Position numbers and translations under genes: made by a program. Source: Phytomonospora sp040655735 (GTDB lineage Bacteria; Actinomycetota; Actinomycetes; Mycobacteriales; Micromonosporaceae). From it: a DNA stretch of 64,000 bases. Below the pieces are notes generated by a model that was not told the DNA's origin, ran no database searches, and saw nothing but the letters and a program-made list of their open reading frames with translations. The stretch spans positions 372,001-436,000 of the forward strand of contig NZ_JBFAKK010000003.1 of assembly GCF_040655735.1 (NCBI RefSeq), given 5' to 3'. This document shows positions 26,027 to 34,660 of this stretch, one piece after another (positions within the stretch are counted from its first letter, which is position 1; each line of letters opens with the position of its first letter).

Positions 26027-26850
26027 TGCACGCGGCCAGCAGGGAGACGTACAAGGCGAGCGTCGACGCGCTCGCCTCGTACGCCAAGCGCGTCAAGTCC
26101 GACACGGTCCGCGCCACGGCCGACGACCTCATCTCGGTCGCCGGCCTCCTCGGGAGCGAACCGCGTCTTCGCCGGGCACTGTCCGACCCGGCCCGGGACG
26201 GCAAGGACCGGGCCGGGCTCGCCGATTCGGTGCTGAAGGGCAAGGTCTCGGCCGGCGCCCTCAAGCTCGTCACGGTGCTCGCCGGGGGCCGCTGGTCCCG
26301 GGCCACGGAGCTGCTCAACGGCACCGAGGCGCTGGGCGTCGAGGCCTACCTCGTCGCCGCCGGCAAGGACGGCAACCTCGCCGAGGTCGAGGACGAACTG
26401 TTCCGCTTCGGGCAGGTCGTCGCCGGTGACTCGGGGCTGTCCAACGCCCTGTCGGACAGCAGCGTCCCGGCGGCACAGCGTTCGACGCTCGCCGCCGCGC
26501 TCCTGGAGGGCAAGGCGCAGCCGGTAACGCTCCGGCTGGTCGACGTGGCCCTCGCGGGCTTCGGTGGTCGCGGATTCGGCCCGGGCATCGCCCGGCTCGT
26601 CGAGCTCGCCGCCGAGAAGCGCGAGCAGCAGTTGGCCTTCGTCACGGTCGCGAGCACGCTGACCGAGGACCAGGAGCAGCGGCTGACCGCGAAACTGGCA
26701 CGCATGTACGGTCGAGAGGTGTCGGTGAAGGTCACCGTCGACCCGGACATCGTGGGCGGAATGAGCGTTCGGGTCGGAGACGACCTGTACGACGGCACGG
26801 TGAGCCGCAGGCTCACCGACGCCCGGCACGCGCTCGCCGGCGACCACTAA
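26026..26850 (+). CDS. atpH: ATP synthase F1 subunit delta
   Basis: A 274-residue stalk protein connecting F1 to subunit b. It is longer than the E. coli form but normal for actinobacteria. The conserved C-terminal motif is VKVTVDPDIVGGMSVRVGDDLYDGTVSRRL. ATG 26026 shares a base with the atpF stop (TGATG); GTG 26023 is an alternative. Confidence 0.95.
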   Translation: MHAASRETYKASVDALASYAKRVKSDTVRATADDLISVAGLLGSEPRLRRALSDPARDGKDRAGLADSVLKGKVSAGALKLVTVLAGGRWSRATELLNGTEALGVEAYLVAAGKDGNLAEVEDELFRFGQVVAGDSGLSNALSDSSVPAAQRSTLAAALLEGKAQPVTLRLVDVALAGFGGRGFGPGIARLVELAAEKREQQLAFVTVASTLTEDQEQRLTAKLARMYGREVSVKVTVDPDIVGGMSVRVGDDLYDGTVSRRLTDARHALAGDH

Positions 26851-26920
26851 TCCATTACGCATCCAGTCAGCCGACCGGGCTGACACACCGCTTATCAAGC
26901 AGGGACGAGGGAAACACAGG

Positions 26921-28561
26921 ATGGCCGAGCTGACCATCTCCTCGGACGAGATCCGTAGCGCGCTTGACAGCTACGTGTCGTCCTACCGGCCGGAGATCTC
27001 CCGCACGGAGGTCGGCGTCGTCGCCGAGGCATCTGACGGTATCGCCATCGTCGAGGGACTTCCCTCGACCATGGCCAATGAGCTACTTGAGTTCGGCGAC
27101 GGCACCCTCGGTGTCGCGTTGAACCTCGACCTCCGTTCGATCGGTGTCGTGGTTCTCGGCGACTTCGACGGCATCGAGGAGGGCCAGGAGGTCAAGCGGA
27201 CCGGCCGTGTCCTCTCCGTCCCCGTCGGGGACAAGTTCCTGGGCCGGGTCGTCGACCCGCTGGGCAACCCCATCGACGACCTCGGCGACATCGAGAACGA
27301 GGGCTTCCGCGAGCTCGAACTCCAGGCCCCGAACGTCATGGCCCGGCAGAGCGTCTCCGAGCCGATGGAGACCGGGATCAAGGCGATCGACTCCATGACC
27401 CCCATCGGTCGTGGACAGCGCCAGCTGATCATCGGCGACCGCAAGACCGGCAAGACCCAGATCGCCATCGACACGATCCTCAACCAGCGCAAGAACTGGG
27501 AGTCGGGCGATCCGAAGAAGCAGGTCCGCTGCATCTACGTCGCCGTCGGTCAGAAGGCCTCCACCGTCGCCGGTATCAAGGGCGTGCTCGAAGAGCACGG
27601 CGCGATGGAGTACACCACCATCGTGGCCTCCCCGGCGTCCGACTCGGCCGGCTTCAAGTACCTCGCCCCGTACGCCGGTTCGGCCATCGGCCAGCACTGG
27701 ATGTACGCCGGCAAGCACGTCCTCATCGTGTTCGACGACCTGTCGAAGCAGGCTGAGGCCTACCGCTCGGTTTCCCTCCTGCTGCGCCGCCCCCCGGGCC
27801 GTGAGGCCTTCCCCGGTGACGTCTTCTACCTGCACTCGCGGCTCCTTGAGCGTTGCGCGAAGCTGTCGGACGAGCTCGGCGGCGGTTCGATGACCGGTCT
27901 GCCGATCATCGAGACCAAGGCCGGCGACATCTCGCAGTTCATCCCGACCAACGTCATCTCCATCACCGACGGCCAGGTCTTCCTCGAAGAGGGCCTGTTC
28001 AACTCCGGTGTGCGTCCGGCGATCAACGTCGGTACGTCGGTGTCGCGTGTCGGTGGCGCCGCCCAGCGCAAGGGCATGCGGAAGGTCACCGGAACGCTGC
28101 GTCTGGACCTGGCGCAGTACCGCGAGCTGGAGGCCTTCGCGGCCTTCGCCTCCGACCTCGACGCCGCGTCCCGCGCGCAGCTCGACCGGGGCATGCGGAT
28201 GGTGGAACTGCTCAAGCAGGGCGCCGCCTCCCCGCTGGCCATGGAAGAGGAGATCGTCTCGCTCTGGACCGGCACCGCCGGCAAGATCGACGACATCCCC
28301 GTCGGCGAGGTGCGCCGCTTCGAGTCGGAGTTCCTCGGCTACATGCGCCACAGCAAGGCCGACACGCTCACCAACATCCGCGAGTCGGGTGAGCTCAAGG
28401 ACGACTCGCTCGCCGCGCTGAACGAGGCCGTGGACCACTTCAAGCAGATGTTCCTGGCCAAGGACGACGAGGTTCGGGTGAACGAGGCTCCGGCCGACGC
28501 GCTCGACGAGGTCGGTCAAGAGAAGGTCACCCGGATCGTCTCCGACTCCGAGGGCAAGTAG
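26921..28561 (+). CDS. atpA: ATP synthase F1 subunit alpha
   Basis: A 546-residue non-catalytic nucleotide-binding subunit of the F1 head. It has Walker A IIGDRKTGKTQIA, the family signature around PAINVGTSVSRVGGAAQ, and an extended C-terminal tail as in other actinobacteria. ATG 26921 is preceded by GAGGGA. It is followed by atpG after 3 bases. Confidence 0.98.
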   Translation: MAELTISSDEIRSALDSYVSSYRPEISRTEVGVVAEASDGIAIVEGLPSTMANELLEFGDGTLGVALNLDLRSIGVVVLGDFDGIEEGQEVKRTGRVLSVPVGDKFLGRVVDPLGNPIDDLGDIENEGFRELELQAPNVMARQSVSEPMETGIKAIDSMTPIGRGQRQLIIGDRKTGKTQIAIDTILNQRKNWESGDPKKQVRCIYVAVGQKASTVAGIKGVLEEHGAMEYTTIVASPASDSAGFKYLAPYAGSAIGQHWMYAGKHVLIVFDDLSKQAEAYRSVSLLLRRPPGREAFPGDVFYLHSRLLERCAKLSDELGGGSMTGLPIIETKAGDISQFIPTNVISITDGQVFLEEGLFNSGVRPAINVGTSVSRVGGAAQRKGMRKVTGTLRLDLAQYRELEAFAAFASDLDAASRAQLDRGMRMVELLKQGAASPLAMEEEIVSLWTGTAGKIDDIPVGEVRRFESEFLGYMRHSKADTLTNIRESGELKDDSLAALNEAVDHFKQMFLAKDDEVRVNEAPADALDEVGQEKVTRIVSDSEGK

Positions 28562-28564
28562 GCC

Positions 28565-29494
28565 ATGGGAGCGCAGCTACGAGTCCTGCGTCGGCGCATC
28601 GCGTCGACGCAGTCGATCAAGAAGATCACCAAGGCTCAGGAGCTCGTCGCGACCAGCCGCATCGGCAAGGCACAGGAACGGGTCGCGGCCTCGCTGCCCT
28701 ACTCGCAGGCCATCACGGGAGTGCTCACGGCGCTGGCGTCGAACACCAGCGTCGACCACCCCCTGCTGGTCCCGCGTCCCGTCGTGCGTCGTGCCGGCGT
28801 CCTGGTCATCACCAGCGACAAGGGCATGTGCGGCGGTTACAACAGCAGCGTGCTGCGCACCGCCGAGCGCCTCGTCTCCCGGCTGGCCCGCGAGAACAAG
28901 AACCCGGTGCTGTACGTGACCGGCCAGAAGGGCGCGGCGTTCTACAAGTTCCGCGGTCGCGCGCTGGCCGGGGAGTGGACCGGTTTCTCGCAGAGCCCGA
29001 CCGTCGCCGACGCCCAGGAGGTCGCCAAGACTCTCATCACGGCGTTCGTGAACGGTGCCGACGACGACCTGGAGCACCCGGGTCCCGACGGCATCCTCGG
29101 TGTGGACGAGCTGTTCATCGTCAGCACGAAGTTCGTCTCGATGGTCACGCAGACCCCGCAGGCCCACAACCTCGCCCCCATGCAGGTGGAAGAGGTCGAG
29201 GGCGACCGCGGTCTGCTCCCCGCCTACGAGTTCGAGCCCGAGGCCGAGGAGCTGCTCGACGCGCTGCTGCCGAAGTACCTGGTGACCCGCATCTACGCGG
29301 CGCTCATCGACTCGGCGGCCAGTGAGTCGGCCGCTCGCCGTAAGGCGATGAAGAGCGCGACGGACAACGCAGAAGAAATGATCAAGACCTTGACGAGGCA
29401 GCGCAACGCCGCCCGTCAGGCCGAGATCACCCAGGAGATCAGTGAGATCGTCGGCGGCGCCAACGCGCTGGCTGCGGCAGGAAGTGATGACTAA
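28565..29494 (+). CDS. atpG: ATP synthase F1 subunit gamma
   Basis: A 309-residue central shaft. The N-terminal helix (LRVLRRRIASTQSIKKITKAQELVA) and C-terminal helix (RNAARQAEITQEISEIVGGA) form the coiled coil that turns inside the head, and SDKGMCGGYNSS is the conserved middle motif. A loop with Asp-rich GADDDLEHPGPDG resembles the mycobacterial insertion. Its stop overlaps atpD (TAATG). Confidence 0.97.
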   Translation: MGAQLRVLRRRIASTQSIKKITKAQELVATSRIGKAQERVAASLPYSQAITGVLTALASNTSVDHPLLVPRPVVRRAGVLVITSDKGMCGGYNSSVLRTAERLVSRLARENKNPVLYVTGQKGAAFYKFRGRALAGEWTGFSQSPTVADAQEVAKTLITAFVNGADDDLEHPGPDGILGVDELFIVSTKFVSMVTQTPQAHNLAPMQVEEVEGDRGLLPAYEFEPEAEELLDALLPKYLVTRIYAALIDSAASESAARRKAMKSATDNAEEMIKTLTRQRNAARQAEITQEISEIVGGANALAAAGSDD

Positions 29495-30921
29495 TGACCA
29501 CCGCTGTTAACACCGGCGTGGGCCGCGTCATCCGGGTTATTGGCCCGGTCGTCGACGTCGAGTTCCCGCGCAACGCCATCCCGGAGATCAACAACGCCCT
29601 CAAGGTGGACGTTGAGCTCTCCGGCGGTAAGAAGACCCTGACCCTTGAGGTCTCGCAGCACCTGGGCGACAACCAGGTCCGCGCGATCTGCATGGCGCCC
29701 ACCGACGGCATGGTGCGCGGCACCGAGGTGCGCGACACCGGCGCGCAGATCTCCGTGCCCGTCGGCGACGGCACCAAGGGCCACGTCTTCAACGCCATCG
29801 GCGAGTGCCTCAACCTCAAGTCGGGCGAGGAGATCGACGCCGACGACCACTGGGGCATCCACCGCAAGCCCCCGGCGTTCGCCACGCTGGAGCCGAAGAC
29901 GGAGATGCTGCCGACCGGCATCAAGGCCCTCGACCTGCTCGCCCCGTACGTCAAGGGCGGCAAGATCGGCCTGTTCGGCGGTGCCGGTGTCGGCAAGACC
30001 GTGCTCATCCAGGAGATGATCATCCGTGTCGCCCGTAACTTCGGCGGTACCTCGGTCTTCGCCGGTGTCGGTGAGCGTACGCGTGAGGGCAACGACCTCA
30101 TCGCCGAGATGACCGAGGCGGGCGTGTTCAACGACACCGCGCTGGTCTTCGGCCAGATGGACGAGCCGCCCGGCACGCGTCTGCGGGTCGCTCTGTCGGC
30201 CCTGACGATGGCCGAGTACTTCCGGGACGTCAAGAACCAGGAGGTGCTGCTCTTCGTGGACAACATCTTCCGGTTCACGCAGGCCGGTTCCGAGGTCTCC
30301 ACGCTGCTCGGCCGTATGCCGTCGGCCGTGGGCTACCAGCCGACCCTGGCCGACGAGATGGGCCAGCTCCAGGAGCGGATCACCTCCGTCCAGGGCAAGG
30401 CCATCACCTCGATGCAGGCCATCTACGTGCCCGCCGACGACTACACCGACCCGGCGCCGCACACCGCGTTCACCCACTTGGACGCGACCACCAACCTTGA
30501 GCGGAAGGTGTCCGACAAGGGCATCTACCCGGCCATCGACCCGCTGGCGTCGAGCTCGCGCATCCTCGCGCCCGAGTTCGTCGGCGACGAGCACTACGCG
30601 GTGGCCACCGAGGTGAAGCGGATCCTGCAGAAGTACAACGAGCTGCAGGACATCATCGCCATCCTGGGTATGGACGAGCTGTCCGAGGAGGACAAGCTGG
30701 TCGTGGGTCGCGCCCGTCGTATCGAGCGCTTCCTGTCGCAGAACACCTACGCGGCCAAGCAGTTCACCGGCCAGGAGGGTTCGACGGTCGACGTCAAGGA
30801 CACCGTCGAGGCCTTCAAGAAGATCGCCGAGGGAGAGTACGACCACTTCCCCGAGCAGGCCTTCTTCATGTGCGGTGGTCTCGACGACCTCGAGCGCAAG
30901 GCCGCGGAGCTGCAGAAGTAG
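29494..30921 (+). CDS. atpD: ATP synthase F1 subunit beta
   Basis: A 475-residue catalytic subunit with Walker A GLFGGAGVGKTVLIQE, catalytic Glu in GVGERTREGNDL, the DELSEED lever (MDELSEEDKLVVGRAR) and the alpha/beta signature PAIDPLASSSR. ATG 29494 overlaps the atpG stop. Unusually, atpC does not follow directly: a terminator-like hairpin and an LD-carboxypeptidase gene lie between. Confidence 0.98.
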   Translation: MTTAVNTGVGRVIRVIGPVVDVEFPRNAIPEINNALKVDVELSGGKKTLTLEVSQHLGDNQVRAICMAPTDGMVRGTEVRDTGAQISVPVGDGTKGHVFNAIGECLNLKSGEEIDADDHWGIHRKPPAFATLEPKTEMLPTGIKALDLLAPYVKGGKIGLFGGAGVGKTVLIQEMIIRVARNFGGTSVFAGVGERTREGNDLIAEMTEAGVFNDTALVFGQMDEPPGTRLRVALSALTMAEYFRDVKNQEVLLFVDNIFRFTQAGSEVSTLLGRMPSAVGYQPTLADEMGQLQERITSVQGKAITSMQAIYVPADDYTDPAPHTAFTHLDATTNLERKVSDKGIYPAIDPLASSSRILAPEFVGDEHYAVATEVKRILQKYNELQDIIAILGMDELSEEDKLVVGRARRIERFLSQNTYAAKQFTGQEGSTVDVKDTVEAFKKIAEGEYDHFPEQAFFMCGGLDDLERKAAELQK

Positions 30922-30943
30922 CGGTCCGCGAAGCGAGACGATC

Positions 30944-30975
30944 AGAGCCGCCCCCGGTGCGCCGGGGGCGGCTCT
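30944..30975 (+). terminator. Strong hairpin directly after atpD
   Basis: A perfect 14-bp stem AGAGCCGCCCCCGG with its complement and a TGCG loop, followed by TTCGTC. It lies 22 bases after the atpD stop. It probably ends or attenuates atp operon transcription before ldc and atpC; alternatively it protects the upstream message. Confidence 0.75.
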
Positions 30976-31097
30976 TCGTCGTGTGCGGGGCGTCTCCTCG
31001 ACGGGCCGGGCCGGGCGGCATAGATCCGGGCGGGTCGCGCTGTCTTGGGGGTTGCCGCTCGTCTCGTGCGGCCTCGCCGCACGGATCGGAGCTCCGC

Positions 31098-32216
31098 ATG
31101 CACCAGGACCCCCGGCAGACCATCGCCCGCCGTCGTTTCCTGCGCGGTGGCACCCTTTTCGGCGGGGGACTGCTTCTCGGGGGCGGTGGGGCTCTCCTCG
31201 GCTCCCGCACGGTGTCCGGCGACCGGGCGGAGGCGGCCGAGCCCGACGGTGCCTCCATGGCGGCGTCCGGGCCGGCCCCGACTCCCGAACCCGTCCCGCC
31301 CAAGGCCGTGCGGCCGCCAAGGCTCGTGCGCGGCGACAAGGTGCGCCTGGTCTCCCCGGCGGGTCCGCCCGACCACGCCGCTGTCGAGGTCGGCATAGCC
31401 CTGCTGGAGGGCTGGGGGCTGACCGTGGAGGTGGCCGAGCACGCCCTCGGCCACGCCGGCTACCTCTCCGCGTCCGACGGGAAGCGGCTCGCCGACCTCG
31501 ACGACGCCTTCGCCGACCCCGAGGTGCGCGCCGTCATCGCCACGCGCGGCGGCTACGGCGCCCAGCGCATCGTCGACGGCGTCGACTACGCCGCCGTCCG
31601 CGCCGACCCGAAGCCCATGGTCGGCTACAGCGACATCACCGCCCTGCACACCGCGCTGTGGCGCCGGGCTTCGGTGGCGAGCCTGCACGGGCCGATGGCG
31701 GCCTGGAAGAGCGACCTGAACACCGCGGCGGGGGAGCGGGCACTGCGCGACGCCCTGATGAGCGCCCGCGACGTCGTCCTGGAACGCGATCCGGGCGACC
31801 CCACGGCTTCGGTGAAGGTGGCGGGCAGGGCCACCGGGACACTGCTCGGCGGGAACCTGTCGACCCTGGTCGCCGAGCATCGCAACCTTCCCGACCTGAC
31901 CGGCGCGATCCTCTTCCTGGAGGACGTCCACGAGGAGCCCTACCGGATCGACGCCATGCTCACCGGCCTCTTGCGCGCGGGCGCCCTCGACGGCGTCACC
32001 GGCGTCGCGGTCGGCCAGTTCTACGAGTGCGTCGGCGGTCAGGGGAACCAGACGGCCGCCGACGTGCTCACCGACCGGCTCGGCGACCTGGGCGTGCCGG
32101 TGCTCGGTGGGCTGCCGGTCGGGCACGGATACGGTCCCCTGTCCATGCCGCTGGGCACCCGGGCCGAACTCGACGCCAAGGCCGGCACGTTGACGATCGA
32201 GGCGGCCGTCACATGA
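31098..32216 (+). CDS. Tat-exported LD-carboxypeptidase (peptidase S66)
   Basis: A 372-residue serine peptidase that removes the terminal D-amino acid from muropeptide tetrapeptides. A twin-arginine signal (ARRRFLRGG) is followed by a Gly/Leu-rich hydrophobic stretch, so a folded protein is exported. The S66 catalytic Ser is in VGYSDITALH, Glu in FLEDVHEEPYRID and His in GLPVGHGYG. ATG 31098 follows CGGAG. Its position between atpD and atpC is not the usual operon order. Confidence 0.9.
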   Translation: MHQDPRQTIARRRFLRGGTLFGGGLLLGGGGALLGSRTVSGDRAEAAEPDGASMAASGPAPTPEPVPPKAVRPPRLVRGDKVRLVSPAGPPDHAAVEVGIALLEGWGLTVEVAEHALGHAGYLSASDGKRLADLDDAFADPEVRAVIATRGGYGAQRIVDGVDYAAVRADPKPMVGYSDITALHTALWRRASVASLHGPMAAWKSDLNTAAGERALRDALMSARDVVLERDPGDPTASVKVAGRATGTLLGGNLSTLVAEHRNLPDLTGAILFLEDVHEEPYRIDAMLTGLLRAGALDGVTGVAVGQFYECVGGQGNQTAADVLTDRLGDLGVPVLGGLPVGHGYGPLSMPLGTRAELDAKAGTLTIEAAVT

Positions 32217-32248
32217 TCCGGCCGGATCGAGGGCCCCATCAGGCCCTC
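32215..32248 (+). terminator. Palindrome and hairpin after the LD-carboxypeptidase gene
   Basis: The perfect 14-bp palindrome GATCCGGCCGGATC (32215-32228) is followed by GAGGGCC/GGCCCTC with a 6-base loop (32229-32248). No T run follows. It may form a weak terminator before the separate atpC unit. The remaining bases to 32421 show TAGACT (32384-32389) as a possible -10 for atpC. Confidence 0.4.
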
Positions 32249-32421
32249 TCCCATGGCAAGATCCGCTCATGACCTGCCCGCCGCCGGGGCGAGACTTCCC
32301 ATCGGCGGGCCCCGGACGGGGCGAAGGAGTCGATCGCTTCACATATGGCCACCACTGGCGGAGAGCCCGGGCGGCCCGTTGTCTAGACTTACTCGATCCC
32401 CGAGGTGCGTAAGGAGCGGTA

Positions 32422-32709
32422 GTGGCTGAGCTGCTGAACGTTGAGATTGTCGCCGTCGAGGCGAAGGTCTGGTCCGGCCAGGCCGAGATGCTGATCGCCC
32501 GCACGACCGAGGGCGAACTCGGCATCCTGCACGGCCACGCGCCGCTGCTCGGCGAGCTCGCCGAGCCCGGCGAGGTCCGGATCAAGAAGCCCGGCGGCGA
32601 GGAGATCGCCTACACGGTCAACGGCGGCTTTCTGTCCGTGACGACCGAAGGCGTCACCGTTCTCGCGGAGACCGCCTCGCCGGCGACCCCCGCCGCGAGC
32701 AGCCACTAG
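32422..32709 (+). CDS. atpC: ATP synthase F1 subunit epsilon
   Basis: A 95-residue rotor subunit consisting mostly of the N-terminal beta sandwich (VEAKVWSGQAEMLIARTTEGELGILHGHAPLL in the family pattern). The C-terminal helical arm is short and Ala-rich, so ATP-dependent inhibition by the arm is probably weak. GTG 32422 follows AAGGAGC. It lies 1.5 kb from atpD, which implies a separate promoter. Confidence 0.95.
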   Translation: MAELLNVEIVAVEAKVWSGQAEMLIARTTEGELGILHGHAPLLGELAEPGEVRIKKPGGEEIAYTVNGGFLSVTTEGVTVLAETASPATPAASSH

Positions 32710-32730
32710 TGACGACGGCGGTGTGAGGAA

Positions 32731-33159
32731 ATGGGAACGACTCTCGCCGTCATCGGGATCGTGCTTCTGGCGCTGGTCTGCGCCATCGCGCTTCTGTACG
32801 CCCGCCGCGGGGTTCTGACCCGAGGCGGCGCCATCGTCATGGCCGTGCGCCTGACGTCGAGCGTTCCCGGCCGCGGCTGGGCGCCGGGCTTCGGGCGTTT
32901 CGAGGCCGGACGGCTCCAGTGGTTCCGGATGTTCTCCTACGCGCCGAGGCCGAAGGTCTCCCTGGTGCGCGACGACACGGTCGTGGAGTCGCGCCGCAGA
33001 CCAGAGGGACCGGAGACGCAGGTGTTCCCGCCGAGCGTGCAGGTACTGGTGTGTAAGACGCCCGCCGGGCTGGTGGAGGTCGCGATGACCGAATCCGCCC
33101 TCACGGGCTTTTTGTCCTGGCTTGAGGCCGCCCCGCCGCGGGGCGGCCTTTCTGTTTGA
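32731..33159 (+). CDS. DUF2550 membrane-anchored protein
   Basis: A 142-residue protein with one N-terminal helix (LAVIGIVLLALVCAIALLYA) and a soluble domain containing GRGWAPGFGRFEAGRLQWFRMFSY in the family pattern. DUF2550 genes usually follow atpC in actinobacteria, and here the distance is 21 bases. Function unknown. The block atpC-DUF2550 keeps the usual synteny to the right of the insertion. Confidence 0.82.
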   Translation: MGTTLAVIGIVLLALVCAIALLYARRGVLTRGGAIVMAVRLTSSVPGRGWAPGFGRFEAGRLQWFRMFSYAPRPKVSLVRDDTVVESRRRPEGPETQVFPPSVQVLVCKTPAGLVEVAMTESALTGFLSWLEAAPPRGGLSV

Positions 33160-33230
33160 GGGCGTCGGGTGTTCGTGTGACCCGACCTCACCTGTCTGGC
33201 TGTCGGATGGACGACAGCGACTCCGACGTA

Positions 33231-33249
33231 TTAGGGTTGCCTAAACTAA
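33231..33249 (+). promoter_or_regulatory. IdeR/DtxR-like iron box
   Basis: TTAGGGTTGCCTAAACTAA agrees with the 19-base DtxR/IdeR consensus TTAGGTTAGSCTAACCTAA at all but three positions, allowing S as G or C. It lies 27 bases before the start of the siderophore-interacting protein gene. Iron-loaded IdeR would repress that gene, so expression is expected under iron starvation. Confidence 0.85.
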
Positions 33250-33275
33250 GCGTCGTCTCTTGAAGGTCGGGCTAC

Positions 33276-34121
33276 ATGTCGGAAAAGCCGGAACGCAAGC
33301 CCCGCAAGGCCAAGGTGCTGGAAGTCCTGCGCACCGAGCGGCTCTCGCCGCACATGATCCGCGTCGTCCTCGGCGGTCCCGGCATCGCCGAGTTCACCGA
33401 CAACGACTACACCGACCATTACGTGAAGCTCCAGTTCCCGCCGGCGGGCGCCGAGTACCCCAAACCCGTCGACCTGGACTGGGTCCGGGAGAACCTCCCG
33501 CGCGAGCAGTGGCCGGTCTCGCGGACCTACACCGTCCGCTCCTTCGACGCCGAGGCCGGCGAACTGGTCATCGACTTCGTGCACCACGGCGACGAGGGCA
33601 TCGCCGGCCCCTGGGCGGCCGCCGCGAAGCCCGGTGACGAGTTGGCCCTGATGGGCCCCGGCGGCGCCTACGCGCCAAGCCCGGCGGCCGACTGGCACCT
33701 CCTGGTGGGTGACGAGAGCGCGATCCCGGCCATCGGCGGCGCGCTGGAGCGCATCGGCGTCGGCGTCAAGGCCAAGGTCGTCATCGAGGTCTCCGGACCG
33801 GCCGACGAGCAGGAGCTGCCGACCCCCGGTGACGCCGAGATCGTGTGGCTGCACCGCGGCGAGGCCGCGCCGGGAACCACCGACCTGCTTTTGGAGCACG
33901 TCGCCGCGATGGACTTCCCCGAGGGCAAGGTCCACGCGTTCGTGCACGGCGAGGGCGCGATGGTCATGAAGAAGCTGCGCCCGCACCTGTTCAAGGAGCG
34001 CGGCATCGCCCGCGACCAGGTCTCGATCTCCGGTTACTGGCGCCACGGCCGCACCGAGGAGAGCTTCCGCGAGTGGAAGTCGCAGCTCGCCGAGGCCGAC
34101 AAGGCCGGGCAGCTCGCCTGA
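33276..34121 (+). CDS. Siderophore-interacting protein (ferric-siderophore reductase)
   Basis: A 281-residue flavin reductase of the ViuB/SIP family that releases iron from imported ferric siderophores by reduction. An FAD-binding barrel carries SRTYTVRSFD (FAD motif) and FVHHGDEGIAGPWA. A ferredoxin-reductase-like NAD(P)H domain follows with HLLVGDESAIPAIG and the C-terminal YWRHGRTEE motif. GAAGG precedes ATG 33276. Regulation by iron is supported by the box at 33231-33249. No siderophore transporter lies nearby. Confidence 0.93.
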   Translation: MSEKPERKPRKAKVLEVLRTERLSPHMIRVVLGGPGIAEFTDNDYTDHYVKLQFPPAGAEYPKPVDLDWVRENLPREQWPVSRTYTVRSFDAEAGELVIDFVHHGDEGIAGPWAAAAKPGDELALMGPGGAYAPSPAADWHLLVGDESAIPAIGGALERIGVGVKAKVVIEVSGPADEQELPTPGDAEIVWLHRGEAAPGTTDLLLEHVAAMDFPEGKVHAFVHGEGAMVMKKLRPHLFKERGIARDQVSISGYWRHGRTEESFREWKSQLAEADKAGQLA

Positions 34122-34179
34122 CGGCTTCACGGGACGGGTGGCGGAGGAGATCGGGTTCGCGCGGTCGTACCTGGATCTC

Positions 34180-34653
34180 TTCCGTGCCTTCGCCGGTTGA
34201 GGGCGGCTTTGACGGGTTCCGCTTGCGGACCGCGAGCAGCGGCTCGCCGCCGTCGAACTCGAGGGTCGGGGTCGGGCCGTCCTCCTTACCTGCCTTGTCC
34301 GTGGTATCGGCGTGGTCGGTCGCGGCATCGTCGCGCAGGCAGGCCCGGTGGGTGTTGACGGTCTTCTCCATGGCGTCGCCGAAGTTGGCCCACAGGTGAT
34401 CAGGCCGGACGTAACGGTCGGCGATCTGGATGACCTCTGGTGCACCGGTGCGGGCGCCTTCGGCGTATGAGCCGCCCCAGTCGCGGCAGATGATCTGGGT
34501 CCCCGGGTGTTGCCGGAGCCATGCGGCGAAGGTCGCCGCGGTGCGATCGGGTAGTACATCGATCGGGCGGTGGCCGTCCATGTCCAGCAGGATCGTCGCG
34601 TAGGTCATATGGGGAAGCAACACGTCGATCAACTTCGCATCAACATCGACCAT
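34180..34653 (-). pseudogene. ISL3-family transposase remnant
   Basis: The frame contains YATILLDMDGHRPIDVLPDR, then AATFAAWLRQHPGTQIICRD, YAEGARTGAPEVIQIADRY and NFGDAMEKTVNTHRACLR. This is the core DDE region of ISL3 transposases. The N-terminal zinc and helix-turn-helix part and the C-terminal half are absent, and both ends run into neighbouring genes. No terminal inverted repeats are visible. It is an old fragment between the iron reductase and the GH95 gene; the edges given are approximate. Confidence 0.75.
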
Positions 34654-34660
34654 GATGGAC

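Noticed and set aside
34180..34653. Complete ISL3 insertion sequence
   Set aside because: Only the middle of the transposase remains; no terminal inverted repeats or target duplication can be seen.
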